Below, one piece after another: positions 36,092 through 43,951 of a stretch of DNA of 64,000 nucleotides (position 1 is its first letter; each line of letters opens with the position of its first letter). Made by a program: the position numbers and the translations under genes. The DNA lies in assembly GCA_025355505.1 (NCBI GenBank), contig JANXZM010000023.1:1-64000 (forward strand). Reading direction: 5' to 3'. The notes beneath the pieces are model-generated. The model worked only from the letters and a program-made list of their open reading frames with translations, did not search any database and was not told where the DNA came from. Origin of the DNA: Acidobacteriaceae bacterium. Its GTDB lineage: Bacteria > Acidobacteriota > Terriglobia > Terriglobales > Acidobacteriaceae.

Positions 36092-37522
36092 CTACATTCC
36101 TAAGGGTTTGGCCCACTGATAGGACAGGGTCGCAAAAAACCGGTTTCGATGGGCGTCCGCGGCCAGCCCCGTCAGACCAATTTGTTGTTGAAAGTCGTGC
36201 GTGTAGCCCATGCGGAGCCCGATGCTCTTCCCGACGTTACGCTCCACCGAGATGCCAGCCGAAGTCAAACGCGCTGAACTCGAGCTCCCCTGGAAAGGTG
36301 TAAGCGACTCGCTTGTTCCGTGACTCGCGGTAACAGCGGCCGCCCAGCCCGGAACCAGTTCGCGCCGAAAATTGGCATGCACCGCCTGCAAACGCACCGA
36401 ACCCAAAACCCCGCCGCCATCGCTGATGCTGCGGGAGTATCCCGTGGACACGCTGGTCCGCTGGTCCGCCCATCCGCCTTCCGCGCCGCCAGCAATCGAC
36501 AAATCACTGGATTGAAACGGCGTCCCGCCGGGAGCGAACCGGTTCTCCACGTACTGCGGACCAATGAACCCGGTCAGCGTGACTCGTTTCGAAAGGCTCA
36601 GCGTGTTGACCACCAGAAAATTATGGGTCCGGGTCTCGCCGTTGGGATTGAAGGTAATGCGCTGGAAACCGTAGCTCACGCCGCCCCAGTCTCCGCGAAA
36701 GATCCGATGCAGCCAGAAGGCAGACCCCGACGCGGTTTGCGAATCCGTCAGCTGCTGCGCTCCTGTGGGCACGTTGGTGAAATGTAAATCGTAGAATGAC
36801 CCGCTTGCCCCAATCAAATCGTTCAAGGCAAAGTGATAGCTCGTCCCGACTGTCGTCAGACTGGATCTTTGCGTGGCCAGTGGGGTAAGCAAACTGGCAT
36901 TCGGACCGCCCGAGCCAATGACTCCGGCGCCATTGCCCCCGTCAAAAAATCCAGTGACCATGGAAAATTTTTCCGCGACCCGCAGATTCACGTGCGAGCT
37001 GAGCCGGTACTGCGAATCGAAATTAAAGTTGTGCGAACCCTGATTCTGGCTCTTGAGCATCTTGTTGTCGTTGATGGTCACGCCGCCAACGTACCCCAGT
37101 GTCCAGCGCGTTCGAGACGTCGATTGCTCAATGCTGAGGTTAGGGAAGATCGATACGCCGGTATTGCCTCCCCCACTTGAAAGCAGCAGCGGGTTATCGT
37201 CGTAGGCGGCACCCACACTCACCCCGCCGCGCAGGTAATTCGATCTTCCGATCTCGGAGAGGAACGCCGAAGAAATTCCCTTCCCCCCAAGCAGCGAAGG
37301 AATCTGGGGCGTATCGCTGCCACTATCCTCGACACCGCCTTCGGGCTGCATTCCGGCAATGGCCGAGAGCGGAGCAGCGGGAGCGGTTCTGTCACCGGCG
37401 CTGTCATTGCCCGGACTCTGGGCCGGCGGGTTCTGCGGAGCGGGGTTCTGCCCCGCCGAGAGCACCTGCAACCCAGCCATCATCCACACCAGAATCACCC
37501 AGCGTCGCATATTCATAACCAT
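36092..37522 (-). CDS. Outer-membrane beta-barrel protein of the EPS export module
   Basis: The 476-residue protein has a signal peptide (MNMRRWVILVWMMAGLQVLS). A proline-rich periplasmic linker follows, then a beta-barrel of alternating hydrophobic/polar strands from about residue 95 (NYLRGGVSVGAAYDDNPLLL). It ends RFFATLSYQWAKPLGM, similar to a C-terminal barrel signature. Barrels of this kind accompany Wza-like proteins in acidobacterial and proteobacterial EPS loci and probably form or support the outer-membrane exit route. The identity of the transported polymer and the exact barrel size cannot be read here. It lies 16 bases after the Wza-type gene. Confidence 0.82.
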   Translation of the reverse strand: MVMNMRRWVILVWMMAGLQVLSAGQNPAPQNPPAQSPGNDSAGDRTAPAAPLSAIAGMQPEGGVEDSGSDTPQIPSLLGGKGISSAFLSEIGRSNYLRGGVSVGAAYDDNPLLLSSGGGNTGVSIFPNLSIEQSTSRTRWTLGYVGGVTINDNKMLKSQNQGSHNFNFDSQYRLSSHVNLRVAEKFSMVTGFFDGGNGAGVIGSGGPNASLLTPLATQRSSLTTVGTSYHFALNDLIGASGSFYDLHFTNVPTGAQQLTDSQTASGSAFWLHRIFRGDWGGVSYGFQRITFNPNGETRTHNFLVVNTLSLSKRVTLTGFIGPQYVENRFAPGGTPFQSSDLSIAGGAEGGWADQRTSVSTGYSRSISDGGGVLGSVRLQAVHANFRRELVPGWAAAVTASHGTSESLTPFQGSSSSARLTSAGISVERNVGKSIGLRMGYTHDFQQQIGLTGLAADAHRNRFFATLSYQWAKPLGM

Positions 37523-37538
37523 AACTACGGAACCACTG

Positions 37539-38204
37539 CTACGGAATCACCACCGTATCGCCAGCTTGCAGGCGGATGTTTTGCTCCGGATTCTTGCCTT
37601 TGATCACTTCTTTGAAGTTGAACAAAATTCGTTGCTGCGTTCCGTCCGCAGCTTGTCGAAGAACATACATCGACTTCTGCTTGGCGAAGTCTTTAAAGCC
37701 CCCGGCCATCGCAACCGCATCGAGCACGGTGGTCGAGCTCGTCAATAAATAGGCGCCGGGTCGAGCCACCATACCCAGGATGTTCACCTTCTGGCTCTTG
37801 CTATCGGTAACGATGACCGTGACTTCAGGCTCGGAAATGAAGCTCTGCAGGCGTTTTGTAATCTCTTGTTCTAGCTGCCGTGGCGTCTGCCCGCCCGCCT
37901 GCAACTCGCCGACTAACGGCAAAGAAATCTTTCCATCGGAACGAACCGGAACGGAACGCGAGATGTCAGGTTCTTTCCAAACATTGATGGCCAGCACATC
38001 GTTGGCCCCAATCACGTAGGAACCATCCGAATGTGCGGCTGGCGAGCCTTCCCCAGGCTTCGCTCCCGCTTGCTTCTCGGCTGCAGCGGCTGCGGGCGCC
38101 GCAGGTCGCGATCCAGGATCGGATTGCGCGAAAGCTCCGATCGACACCAGCACCAGAAGCGTCAGGACCGGCATGATTCGATAGGCCGTCATCGATTGTG
38201 TCAT
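37539..38204 (-). CDS. Wza-type polysaccharide export protein (small)
   Basis: The protein has about 221 residues. A signal peptide (MTAYRIMPVLTLLVLVSIGA) is followed by an Ala/Pro-rich linker. The Poly_export domain follows: YVIGANDVLAINVWKEPDIS, PVRSDGKISLPLVGELQAGG and VNILGMVARPGAYLLTSSTT, where the last starts a SLBB domain. At about 220 residues it is shorter than E. coli Wza (about 380), with only one clear SLBB unit and no obvious lipobox cysteine. The neighbouring barrel may supply the outer-membrane pore. The gene starts at ATG 38204 or 38210, and lies 123 bases after the AAA+/Fis regulator. Confidence 0.88.
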   Translation of the reverse strand: MTQSMTAYRIMPVLTLLVLVSIGAFAQSDPGSRPAAPAAAAAEKQAGAKPGEGSPAAHSDGSYVIGANDVLAINVWKEPDISRSVPVRSDGKISLPLVGELQAGGQTPRQLEQEITKRLQSFISEPEVTVIVTDSKSQKVNILGMVARPGAYLLTSSTTVLDAVAMAGGFKDFAKQKSMYVLRQAADGTQQRILFNFKEVIKGKNPEQNIRLQAGDTVVIP

Positions 38205-38333
38205 AGGCAATCCCTCTTAGCTATTCCCCGGTTCATTAGCTGCTGGTTCAATATATGCTGGTTCAATCGTGTTTCGTTCAATCCTAGCTGCGCAATGCCA
38301 TCTGCTTCCATCGTAGCCGCTTCCGTGACAACG

Positions 38334-39434
38334 CTATTTCGCTTGCCGCATACCATCGGTACCAAGAAGTCGCCTGGCCTCTGCCGGCGGCGCCAGGTGG
38401 TACTCCTGAATCTTGTACAGCAGCGCACGATAGCTGACATTCAGTAAACGAGCTGCCGCTTTCCGGTTCCAGTGCGTCTGTTCCAGGGTATGGGCAATCG
38501 CGCCCCGCTCGGCTTCCCCTTTTGCGTTTCTTACCAGTAACTTCAGAGACGACCTTGCTTCCGATGGGTGCAGGTTCAAAGAGTGAACGTCGGATGGGTG
38601 AGCGCTGGTTTTCGCGCGCCCGTTCCCATTCCCACCCTTGGCTGCGGACCCGTAATCGGGACGCGAATGTAATTCCTGCAACGCCGAGTCTTCATCGCCG
38701 TGCGCCAAAAAGCGTTTGGCAAAATTCTCCAGTTCGCGCAGGTTGCCAGGCCACCCATAGTGCTGGCACGCGTCCAGCAACACGCTTGAAAAGCGCGGGG
38801 CCGGCACGCCATAGCGCCGGGTCAGCCGGTTCATCACGTGCCCCAGCAGCAGCGGGATTTCCTCGTGCCGCTCCCGCAGAGGCGGCACGCGCAATTCGAA
38901 AACGCTCAAGCGGTAGAACAGCTCTTCCTGAACTCTCTTCTCCGCCGCTGCCAACTCCAGATCGCCGCACGTGGCCGCGATGATGCGCACATCCGCCCGG
39001 ATCGGGTTCTGTCCCCCGCACCGCACAAATTCTCCCGTCTCCAGCAATTTCAGAAGCCGCCGTTGCACCGCACCCGGCATGGCATCGAATTCGTCCAGCA
39101 AGATCGTTCCCTTGGCACACTGCTCCAACTTCCCTAACGTCGATTCCGGCTGCCCCTTGGCGGAACTGTGCTCGTAACCAAACAGTTCATTCTCCAGCAA
39201 ATCGGAGGTGAGCACCGCGCACTTGACCCGTATGAAGGGAAAGCTGGAACGAATCGAAAGCGAATGGATCAGCCGGGCCGCGGTCGTCTTCCCGCTTCCT
39301 GCTTCTCCGGTAATCAGCACCGGCACGTCCGTCTGCGAGAGTAATTCCGCTTGCGCACGCAGCCGACGTGTCGCCGGGCTGGCCGCAATGAAATACAACT
39401 CCTCGCTGATTCGCTCGATTTCTGGTTGATACAT
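38334..39434 (-). CDS. AAA+/Fis-type transcriptional regulator with degenerate sigma-54 contact loop
   Basis: The protein has 366 residues from ATG 39434 (MYQPEIERIS). It has the enhancer-binding ATPase core: Walker A GEAGSGKT at 43-50, Walker B ILLDEFDAM at 111-119, arginine-finger region LRERHEEIPLLLG, and a C-terminal Fis-like helix-turn-helix (AARLLNVSYRALLYKIQEY). The N-terminal receiver or PAS sensor is missing. The GAFTGA loop that contacts sigma-54 is replaced by GYEHSSAKGQ (86-95), so contact with sigma-54 is doubtful. It may instead repress, or act through another partner. It is the second gene of the EPS locus. Confidence 0.85.
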   Translation of the reverse strand: MYQPEIERISEELYFIAASPATRRLRAQAELLSQTDVPVLITGEAGSGKTTAARLIHSLSIRSSFPFIRVKCAVLTSDLLENELFGYEHSSAKGQPESTLGKLEQCAKGTILLDEFDAMPGAVQRRLLKLLETGEFVRCGGQNPIRADVRIIAATCGDLELAAAEKRVQEELFYRLSVFELRVPPLRERHEEIPLLLGHVMNRLTRRYGVPAPRFSSVLLDACQHYGWPGNLRELENFAKRFLAHGDEDSALQELHSRPDYGSAAKGGNGNGRAKTSAHPSDVHSLNLHPSEARSSLKLLVRNAKGEAERGAIAHTLEQTHWNRKAAARLLNVSYRALLYKIQEYHLAPPAEARRLLGTDGMRQAK

Positions 39435-39534
39435 GATTTTAAGAGGACGGGTCGCTTGCGGTTTGCCTACGAGCTTCAACTGCTTGGATTGGCAGACTGC
39501 AAAATTCTTTAGCCTAACTCTTCCGGCTTTCCCT

Positions 39535-40092
39535 TCAGACTGGCTCTACGTCGTACCCATCAATTCGGACGGCCATCGACCGCTGAATCGCATCCACGGA
39601 AATAATCAGGCTGTGATCGCCGTTCTCCGACAGAAACACGCCTTCCACGCCGTCCATCGCCCCACCGCGCACTCGAACACGCTGCCCCACCTTTAGGAAG
39701 GGGTACGAACGCCAGGGCGCCGTCTGCGCCAGAACCTTCTGGATGCTTTCAATCTGGTCATCTGGAATCGGCAGGCTCGCTCCGCGCGTGCCCACAAAAC
39801 CGTGCACGCTCTCCACCTGGTACACCCGCGTCCGGTCTTCCGCGCTCAAAGCGCAACGGATGAACACATAGCAACTGAACAGCGGCACTTCAACTTTCTT
39901 CTTGCGATCGCTCCACCGATGCACTTCCATCGTGCTCGGCATGAACGTTTCCATGCCTTGATCGCGCAAACGCCGCTCGATCGCTTTTTCATGGCGCGCT
40001 CGGGTGTGCAGCGCGTACCAGCGCATCTCTTCCTGCGATACCAATGGGCTCAGCCCGCTCTCCACTTCGTAGCTCTGATCCGGGGTACTCAT
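39535..40092 (-). CDS. NusG-like specialised transcription antiterminator (UpxY/LoaP/RfaH type)
   Basis: The protein has 185 residues from ATG 40092. The NGN domain starts at MRWYALHTRARHEKAIERRL and includes DQGMETFMPS and VPLFSCYVFIR, and the KOW domain follows with VGQRVRVRGGAMDGVEGVFL. General NusG is encoded with ribosomal protein genes, but this copy is the first gene of a 39.6-kb polysaccharide locus. That matches UpxY, LoaP and RfaH paralogues, which let RNA polymerase read through long operons. A leader of about 340 bases separates it from a promoter candidate (40435-40464). Function is inferred from family and position. Confidence 0.9.
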   Translation of the reverse strand: MSTPDQSYEVESGLSPLVSQEEMRWYALHTRARHEKAIERRLRDQGMETFMPSTMEVHRWSDRKKKVEVPLFSCYVFIRCALSAEDRTRVYQVESVHGFVGTRGASLPIPDDQIESIQKVLAQTAPWRSYPFLKVGQRVRVRGGAMDGVEGVFLSENGDHSLIISVDAIQRSMAVRIDGYDVEPV

Positions 40093-40222
40093 AGCTTCGC
40101 CCTCTGGGTCCCATTGCACTGGGGTCCGCCTGAATAGCACGGGCTATGCCTCTAAACGCCTTCGGGGGAAGAAAGCACAAGGAACAACTAGGGGGAGTTT
40201 CGTACTGGCCAACACTAATGTC

Positions 40223-40241
40223 GCTTGCAAGAGCTTGCAAG
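40223..40241. repeat. Tandem direct repeat GCTTGCAAG in the EPS leader
   Basis: Two copies of GCTTGCAAG lie at 40223-40231 and 40233-40241 with one base between them. The core CTTGCAAG is itself palindromic, so the pair could bind a dimeric regulator. It lies about 130 bases upstream of the antiterminator start and inside the predicted leader. A similar TTGCAAG occurs at 40568-40574. Confidence 0.4.
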
Positions 40242-40434
40242 TGGTAGGACTTCTTAGGACATATCAACCCTATTTATACGCGGGCTGATCTTCTCATGAC
40301 TACGCTAAACGGCTTGGAGACGTTATTCTTTGGCACAGCCGTGGTATACGTGCCTTCTTGCCGTCGGCCAGTTCCTTTACTACAGTTACTCTTCTAGTCG
40401 AAGACACTATAGCTATCGCATTGATATTATTAGC

Positions 40435-40464
40435 GTTATATATGTCAGTTTTGCGTCATAACAA
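40435..40464 (-). promoter_or_regulatory. Candidate sigma-70-type promoter for the EPS operon
   Basis: On the minus strand, TTGTTA (40459-40464) and TATAAC (40435-40440) are separated by 18 bases. They resemble the -35 and -10 boxes, with four and five of six matches to consensus. It would give a leader of about 330 bases before the NusG-like gene. It is based on sequence only, and the AT-rich setting makes chance matches likely. Confidence 0.3.
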
Positions 40465-40738
40465 CGCCTATATCGTGGCCCGGGCTGGGGGCTGATTCTT
40501 CGCATTATCCTACAACCGGCCAAACTGAAACGGGGGCCGCGACGACCAGTGCACTTTCTTGCATAGGTTGCAAGTCTCTTGCTTGCCGGTTCGTGAATTT
40601 AGTGATACATTTTCAACTGGAACAAGAGACGTTGGTCGGCTTTTTGCCCTACTTTTTCCCTCTCCCCCGAGGCCATCGTCTAAACGAACGGAGTGATTCC
40701 CCCCTCCTGGTTCGTATAGCCAAGTGTCAGGAGACCCG

Positions 40739-41797
40739 ATGCCATCCCATGAAGAAATGGGTTCGGACTTTGTCAGTATCGTAGTTGCCGACGGCACCCG
40801 CATCCACACCCAACTCTTGGCGGACGCGCTGCGCAATGATCGCGGCCTGCAGGTCGTAGCTGCCGCCTCCAATTCCGAGGAGTTGTTGGCCGCCATAACT
40901 CGTGTGCCCATTGATGTCGCGGTCATCAGTCACAATTTGGACGACCAGCCGGGCCGTGGCACCCAGGTGTTGCGGGAGATGCGCGCGCTCCGACCCCAGA
41001 TCAAGGGCGTAATCCTGCTGGACTCCTCCAAGCCCCAGGAAGTCCTGGAGTGCTTTCGCGCTGGCGCAAGGGGTCTTTTTTCCAAGCAAGAGCGCCTGGA
41101 GAGCCTCTGCAAATGCATTCGCAGCGTCCATGAAGGACAAGTCTGGGCGCGTAGCGTGGACCTGGATCATGCACTCGAAGCTCTGGCCGACTCGCCCCGC
41201 GTCCGCGCCACCAATCACAAAGGAATCGAACTGCTTTCTGCGCGCGAACGCCAAGTCATCCAGCACTTGGCCGGGGGCATGACCAACCGTGAAATTGCTG
41301 TTGCTCTCGACCTCAGCCCGCATACGGTCAAGAACTACCTGTTCCGCATTTTTGACAAACTGGGCGTCTCCAGCCGCACCGAGTTGCTCTACCTAACCAT
41401 GAATAACTCCCAAGTCCAGCTCCAAGGCGCCAGCAACCCAGAGAGCACCGGATTCGCCGCGACCATCGCAGCCGCCGAGGCCGGCGACCCTTTCGCACAA
41501 TTTCGTTTGGCCGAGCATTTTTGTCAGCTTGAAAATGCACCCATCGACGGCGCCCAATCCGACTCCGTTTCCGCTTACATGTGGTACCTGCTCGCTGAGA
41601 AGACAACGGTCCCCATGCTTGAACAGATCGAGGCAGGCAAGAAAAGCATCAGCCTGACCATGTCTGCTCAACAACTGGCCGAGGCCGAAGGCAGATCTGC
41701 CGCATGGTTCAGCAACACCAGGAACAATTCTGGTTTTGCTCGCGGCAGTAAGGCACTAACTGGCGGGCACCGTAAAATGCGCGCCGGCGCCCGGTAG
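40739..41797 (+). CDS. LuxR/NarL-type regulator with atypical receiver and C-terminal repeat-like tail
   Basis: The protein has 352 residues from ATG 40739, which has AGGAG at 40729-40733. Residues 11-130 form a receiver-like domain, but the phospho-acceptor position is Ser64 (VAVISHNLDD) instead of Asp, so it may not be controlled by phosphorylation. A LuxR helix-turn-helix follows (LLSARERQVIQHLAGGMTNR, VKNYLFRIFDKLGVSSRTEL). The last 100 residues include AEAGDPFAQFRLAEHF and AYMWYLLAEK, which resemble Sel1-like repeats. It is transcribed away from the EPS operon and is a candidate regulator of it. Confidence 0.82.
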   Translation: MPSHEEMGSDFVSIVVADGTRIHTQLLADALRNDRGLQVVAAASNSEELLAAITRVPIDVAVISHNLDDQPGRGTQVLREMRALRPQIKGVILLDSSKPQEVLECFRAGARGLFSKQERLESLCKCIRSVHEGQVWARSVDLDHALEALADSPRVRATNHKGIELLSARERQVIQHLAGGMTNREIAVALDLSPHTVKNYLFRIFDKLGVSSRTELLYLTMNNSQVQLQGASNPESTGFAATIAAAEAGDPFAQFRLAEHFCQLENAPIDGAQSDSVSAYMWYLLAEKTTVPMLEQIEAGKKSISLTMSAQQLAEAEGRSAAWFSNTRNNSGFARGSKALTGGHRKMRAGAR

Positions 41798-41950
41798 CAC
41801 TCCCCATGATGGTCGCGTAACCTTTGCACCCTCTCGCGGGATGATTCCGGGTACTTACATCATTCAATCCGCCCGCGGAATCCAGCGGATCGATTGGTAA
41901 CCGTAATACACCGCCAACCAACGGTCTCGCCAGCTATTTCGAGACTGCAC

Positions 41951-43276
41951 CTAACGCTTTGAGCGCACCGCCGAAGCTTCCGTCTTCGCCCGGCTGAAGC
42001 CGAACTGAAGTTCCCATTCCCTGTCGCCGGACTGCTCACCGGCCGGCACCGCAGAAAATTTCCAATCCTGCGCAGCCTCCAAGGCCAGTCGCTTAAAATA
42101 CTTGCTCTCCCCACCAGATTCGATTCTCGCCGTCTCCACATTGCCCAAGGCATCCACTTTGACTTTCACTCGAACCTGAATCTTGCCGTGAATCGTGCGG
42201 CGCGCACCCGGCGAAACCTCTGGCACCACTCGCCGTATGACATCGCCATGATTGCTCGCAGCACCAGCGTTCGCGGACCCTCTTTCCGCATCACTCACCC
42301 CTGACGCCGGCATTGCGGATTGAGTCGCCCCCTGCTCAGCTCCCGTCGCTTGCATCTCTGCCGGAGCGCTCGACGATTTCGGGCGAAAAATCAAGAAAGA
42401 GGCAACCGCAACCACCGCCGCCAATCCCAACACGTAGGGCCATTTTGCGGATACTTTCTGCGGACCTGAAACCGCTGGCGCCGAACCTGATTTTTCAATC
42501 TGAGCTGGCCCCGGCACTGGCCGTCCCTCCAGACGACCCAGTATCTGCGCCACCGTCCATCGCTTCCCCGCATCGACTTCCAGGCAGTGCCCTGCGATTT
42601 CGCGAAATGGTTCCGGAACCGCCGACGGTATTTCCATCGCGCTCTTCCCTCCGCGATCCCAAACCGGCAACTGCTGCGTCAGCACCTCGACCAGTGTCAT
42701 TCCCAACTGCCAAACATCGGCCGCCGCTGCCGTCGCTCCCATCGCCTCCTCTGGCGGATCATCGGCGCTCGGCACCCTCGCAACACTCTTCTCCACAGCC
42801 TTCCTAAGACCGTCGGACGACAGCTTCACCTCATCCCCAATGGCCAGAATATTCGATGCCTGGATGTGGCCATGCCCAAAGCCCTTGCCGTGCACGAACT
42901 GCAAAGCCCGCAAAACCGACGGCAGCATGCCTCGCGTTTCCTCTGCCGTCAGCGACCGCTCGGGAAGAATCTGCGAAAGATTTTCTTCCGCATACTCCTG
43001 CACAACATAAAGCAGTTTCGTGCCGTCTAGCTGGCAGCGTCCCGCCTCATAAATGCGTATCAAATTTGGATGGGTCAGGTCGCGAGCCGCCCTCCATCGC
43101 AGCAGTTGCTCCTCCGCGTCCGCCCCTTCGGCGGAGATTAACTTGATCGCGGCATTTTTTAAATCCGCGCCCTGCGTATGGAATACAGCACTGTGATCGG
43201 AGCCGCCCAAGTAGCTTTGTAACGGAAATCTCCCGTCGACGGTACGGCCCACCCATTGTTTCCACATCTCACTCAT
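41951..43276 (-). CDS. Pseudokinase-transmembrane-TonB C-terminal fusion protein
   Basis: The protein has 441 residues. Residues 10-250 have a Ser/Thr kinase fold: the beta3 lysine is present (AAIKLI, Lys45), but the HRD aspartate is His137 (HGHIQASN) and the DFG motif is SSDG (153-156). Catalysis is therefore unlikely. A transmembrane helix at about 276-294 (YVLGLAAVVAVASFLIF) leads to a periplasmic TonB-C-like domain, VRVKVKVDALGNVETARIES with AAQDWKFSAV. Such TonB-C domains bind outer-membrane proteins or transmit force. A cytoplasmic sensor fused to an envelope contact is an inference. It lies between the LuxR-type gene and the PPOX gene. Confidence 0.82.
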   Translation of the reverse strand: MSEMWKQWVGRTVDGRFPLQSYLGGSDHSAVFHTQGADLKNAAIKLISAEGADAEEQLLRWRAARDLTHPNLIRIYEAGRCQLDGTKLLYVVQEYAEENLSQILPERSLTAEETRGMLPSVLRALQFVHGKGFGHGHIQASNILAIGDEVKLSSDGLRKAVEKSVARVPSADDPPEEAMGATAAAADVWQLGMTLVEVLTQQLPVWDRGGKSAMEIPSAVPEPFREIAGHCLEVDAGKRWTVAQILGRLEGRPVPGPAQIEKSGSAPAVSGPQKVSAKWPYVLGLAAVVAVASFLIFRPKSSSAPAEMQATGAEQGATQSAMPASGVSDAERGSANAGAASNHGDVIRRVVPEVSPGARRTIHGKIQVRVKVKVDALGNVETARIESGGESKYFKRLALEAAQDWKFSAVPAGEQSGDREWELQFGFSRAKTEASAVRSKR

Positions 43277-43411
43277 ATCCGAGCCTCAATAGCCCGCCTC
43301 ATTGTATGCGCCCATTCGCACAACCGGTCAACAGCAGGCCACGGAAGTTGAACTTAATATTCGCGTGCATTCTTCCGCAACAATCCTTACGCAGCACTTT
43401 ACAATATCCGC

Positions 43412-43732
43412 ATGGCTGTCGTCCCCGCTGAAATCCACGGCCAGCGTTACATCAGCCTCGCCACGTTCCGCAAGAGTGGTGGCGCAATATACACGCCCAT
43501 CTGGTTTGCCGAACACGACAACAAGCTCTACTTCATGACGAACGGTAAATCCGGAAAGTGCAAGCGCATTCGCAACCACCCGCAAGTCAAGATCGCCCCT
43601 TGCACCATCCGCGGCAAAATCACCGGCCCCGAATTCCCCGCAACCGCCCGCATCCTGCCACCCGAAGAGTCTGCCCGCGTCCGCCATGCGATCAACGCAA
43701 AATACTGGCTCGCCCGCGTCCCCTTCCTGTGA
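43412..43732 (+). CDS. PPOX-class flavin/F420-binding-like small protein, C-terminally shortened by in-frame TGA
   Basis: The protein has 106 residues and resembles the PPOX/pyridoxamine-phosphate-oxidase split barrel: YISLATFRKSGGAIYTPIWF, LYFMTNGKSGKCKRIRNHPQ and IRGKITGPEF. After PFL a TGA ends the frame at 43730-43732. The same frame continues for 12 sense codons (RNTDTYIEITSP) to a second stop at 43769-43771. In similar proteins I recall a tryptophan at this position (PFLWRNTD), so TGG may have mutated to TGA. The lost end would contribute the last strand, and the shortened protein may still fold. Ligand and reaction are unknown. Confidence 0.65.
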   Translation: MAVVPAEIHGQRYISLATFRKSGGAIYTPIWFAEHDNKLYFMTNGKSGKCKRIRNHPQVKIAPCTIRGKITGPEFPATARILPPEESARVRHAINAKYWLARVPFL

Positions 43733-43951
43733 CGCAACACCGACACTTACATCGAGATCACATCCCCATGAATCAAACCTCGCAGCCCGCTCCGCACCGC
43801 AATCATTCGGGCTCCTTCGTGTCCTTTGTGGTTATCGCTCTGCCCTGTGATGGACGACATTTACGCTGGCTGCTCGACCCTGTTACCATCAAAAGTTGTC
43901 CACAGCACCTGAGTATTTTCTTAGGCAATCGAATTTTCTTTTGGAGGCATC

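Larger units (their letters stand above)
40093..40738. other. Divergent regulatory region between the EPS operon and the LuxR-type gene
   Basis: This stretch of about 645 bases has no convincing gene and is locally AT-rich compared with its neighbours (40260-40470). It must hold promoters for both directions. It contains two GCTTGCAAG copies (40223-40241) and a promoter-like pair on the minus strand (40435-40464). The leader of the antiterminator operon is here, so a recruitment element is expected, but I cannot identify one with confidence. Confidence 0.6.

Noticed and set aside
40552-40570. Possible sigma-54 promoter before the LuxR-type gene
   Set aside because: The string GTGCAC then TTTC then TTGCAT resembles the -24/-12 boxes, but the spacing is one base short and the GG of the -24 box is absent.
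43730-43732. TGA recoded as tryptophan in this genome
   Set aside because: Many genes in the window end in TGA without an extension resembling family sequence, and TGG encodes Trp throughout, so the two odd TGA sites are better explained as mutations.
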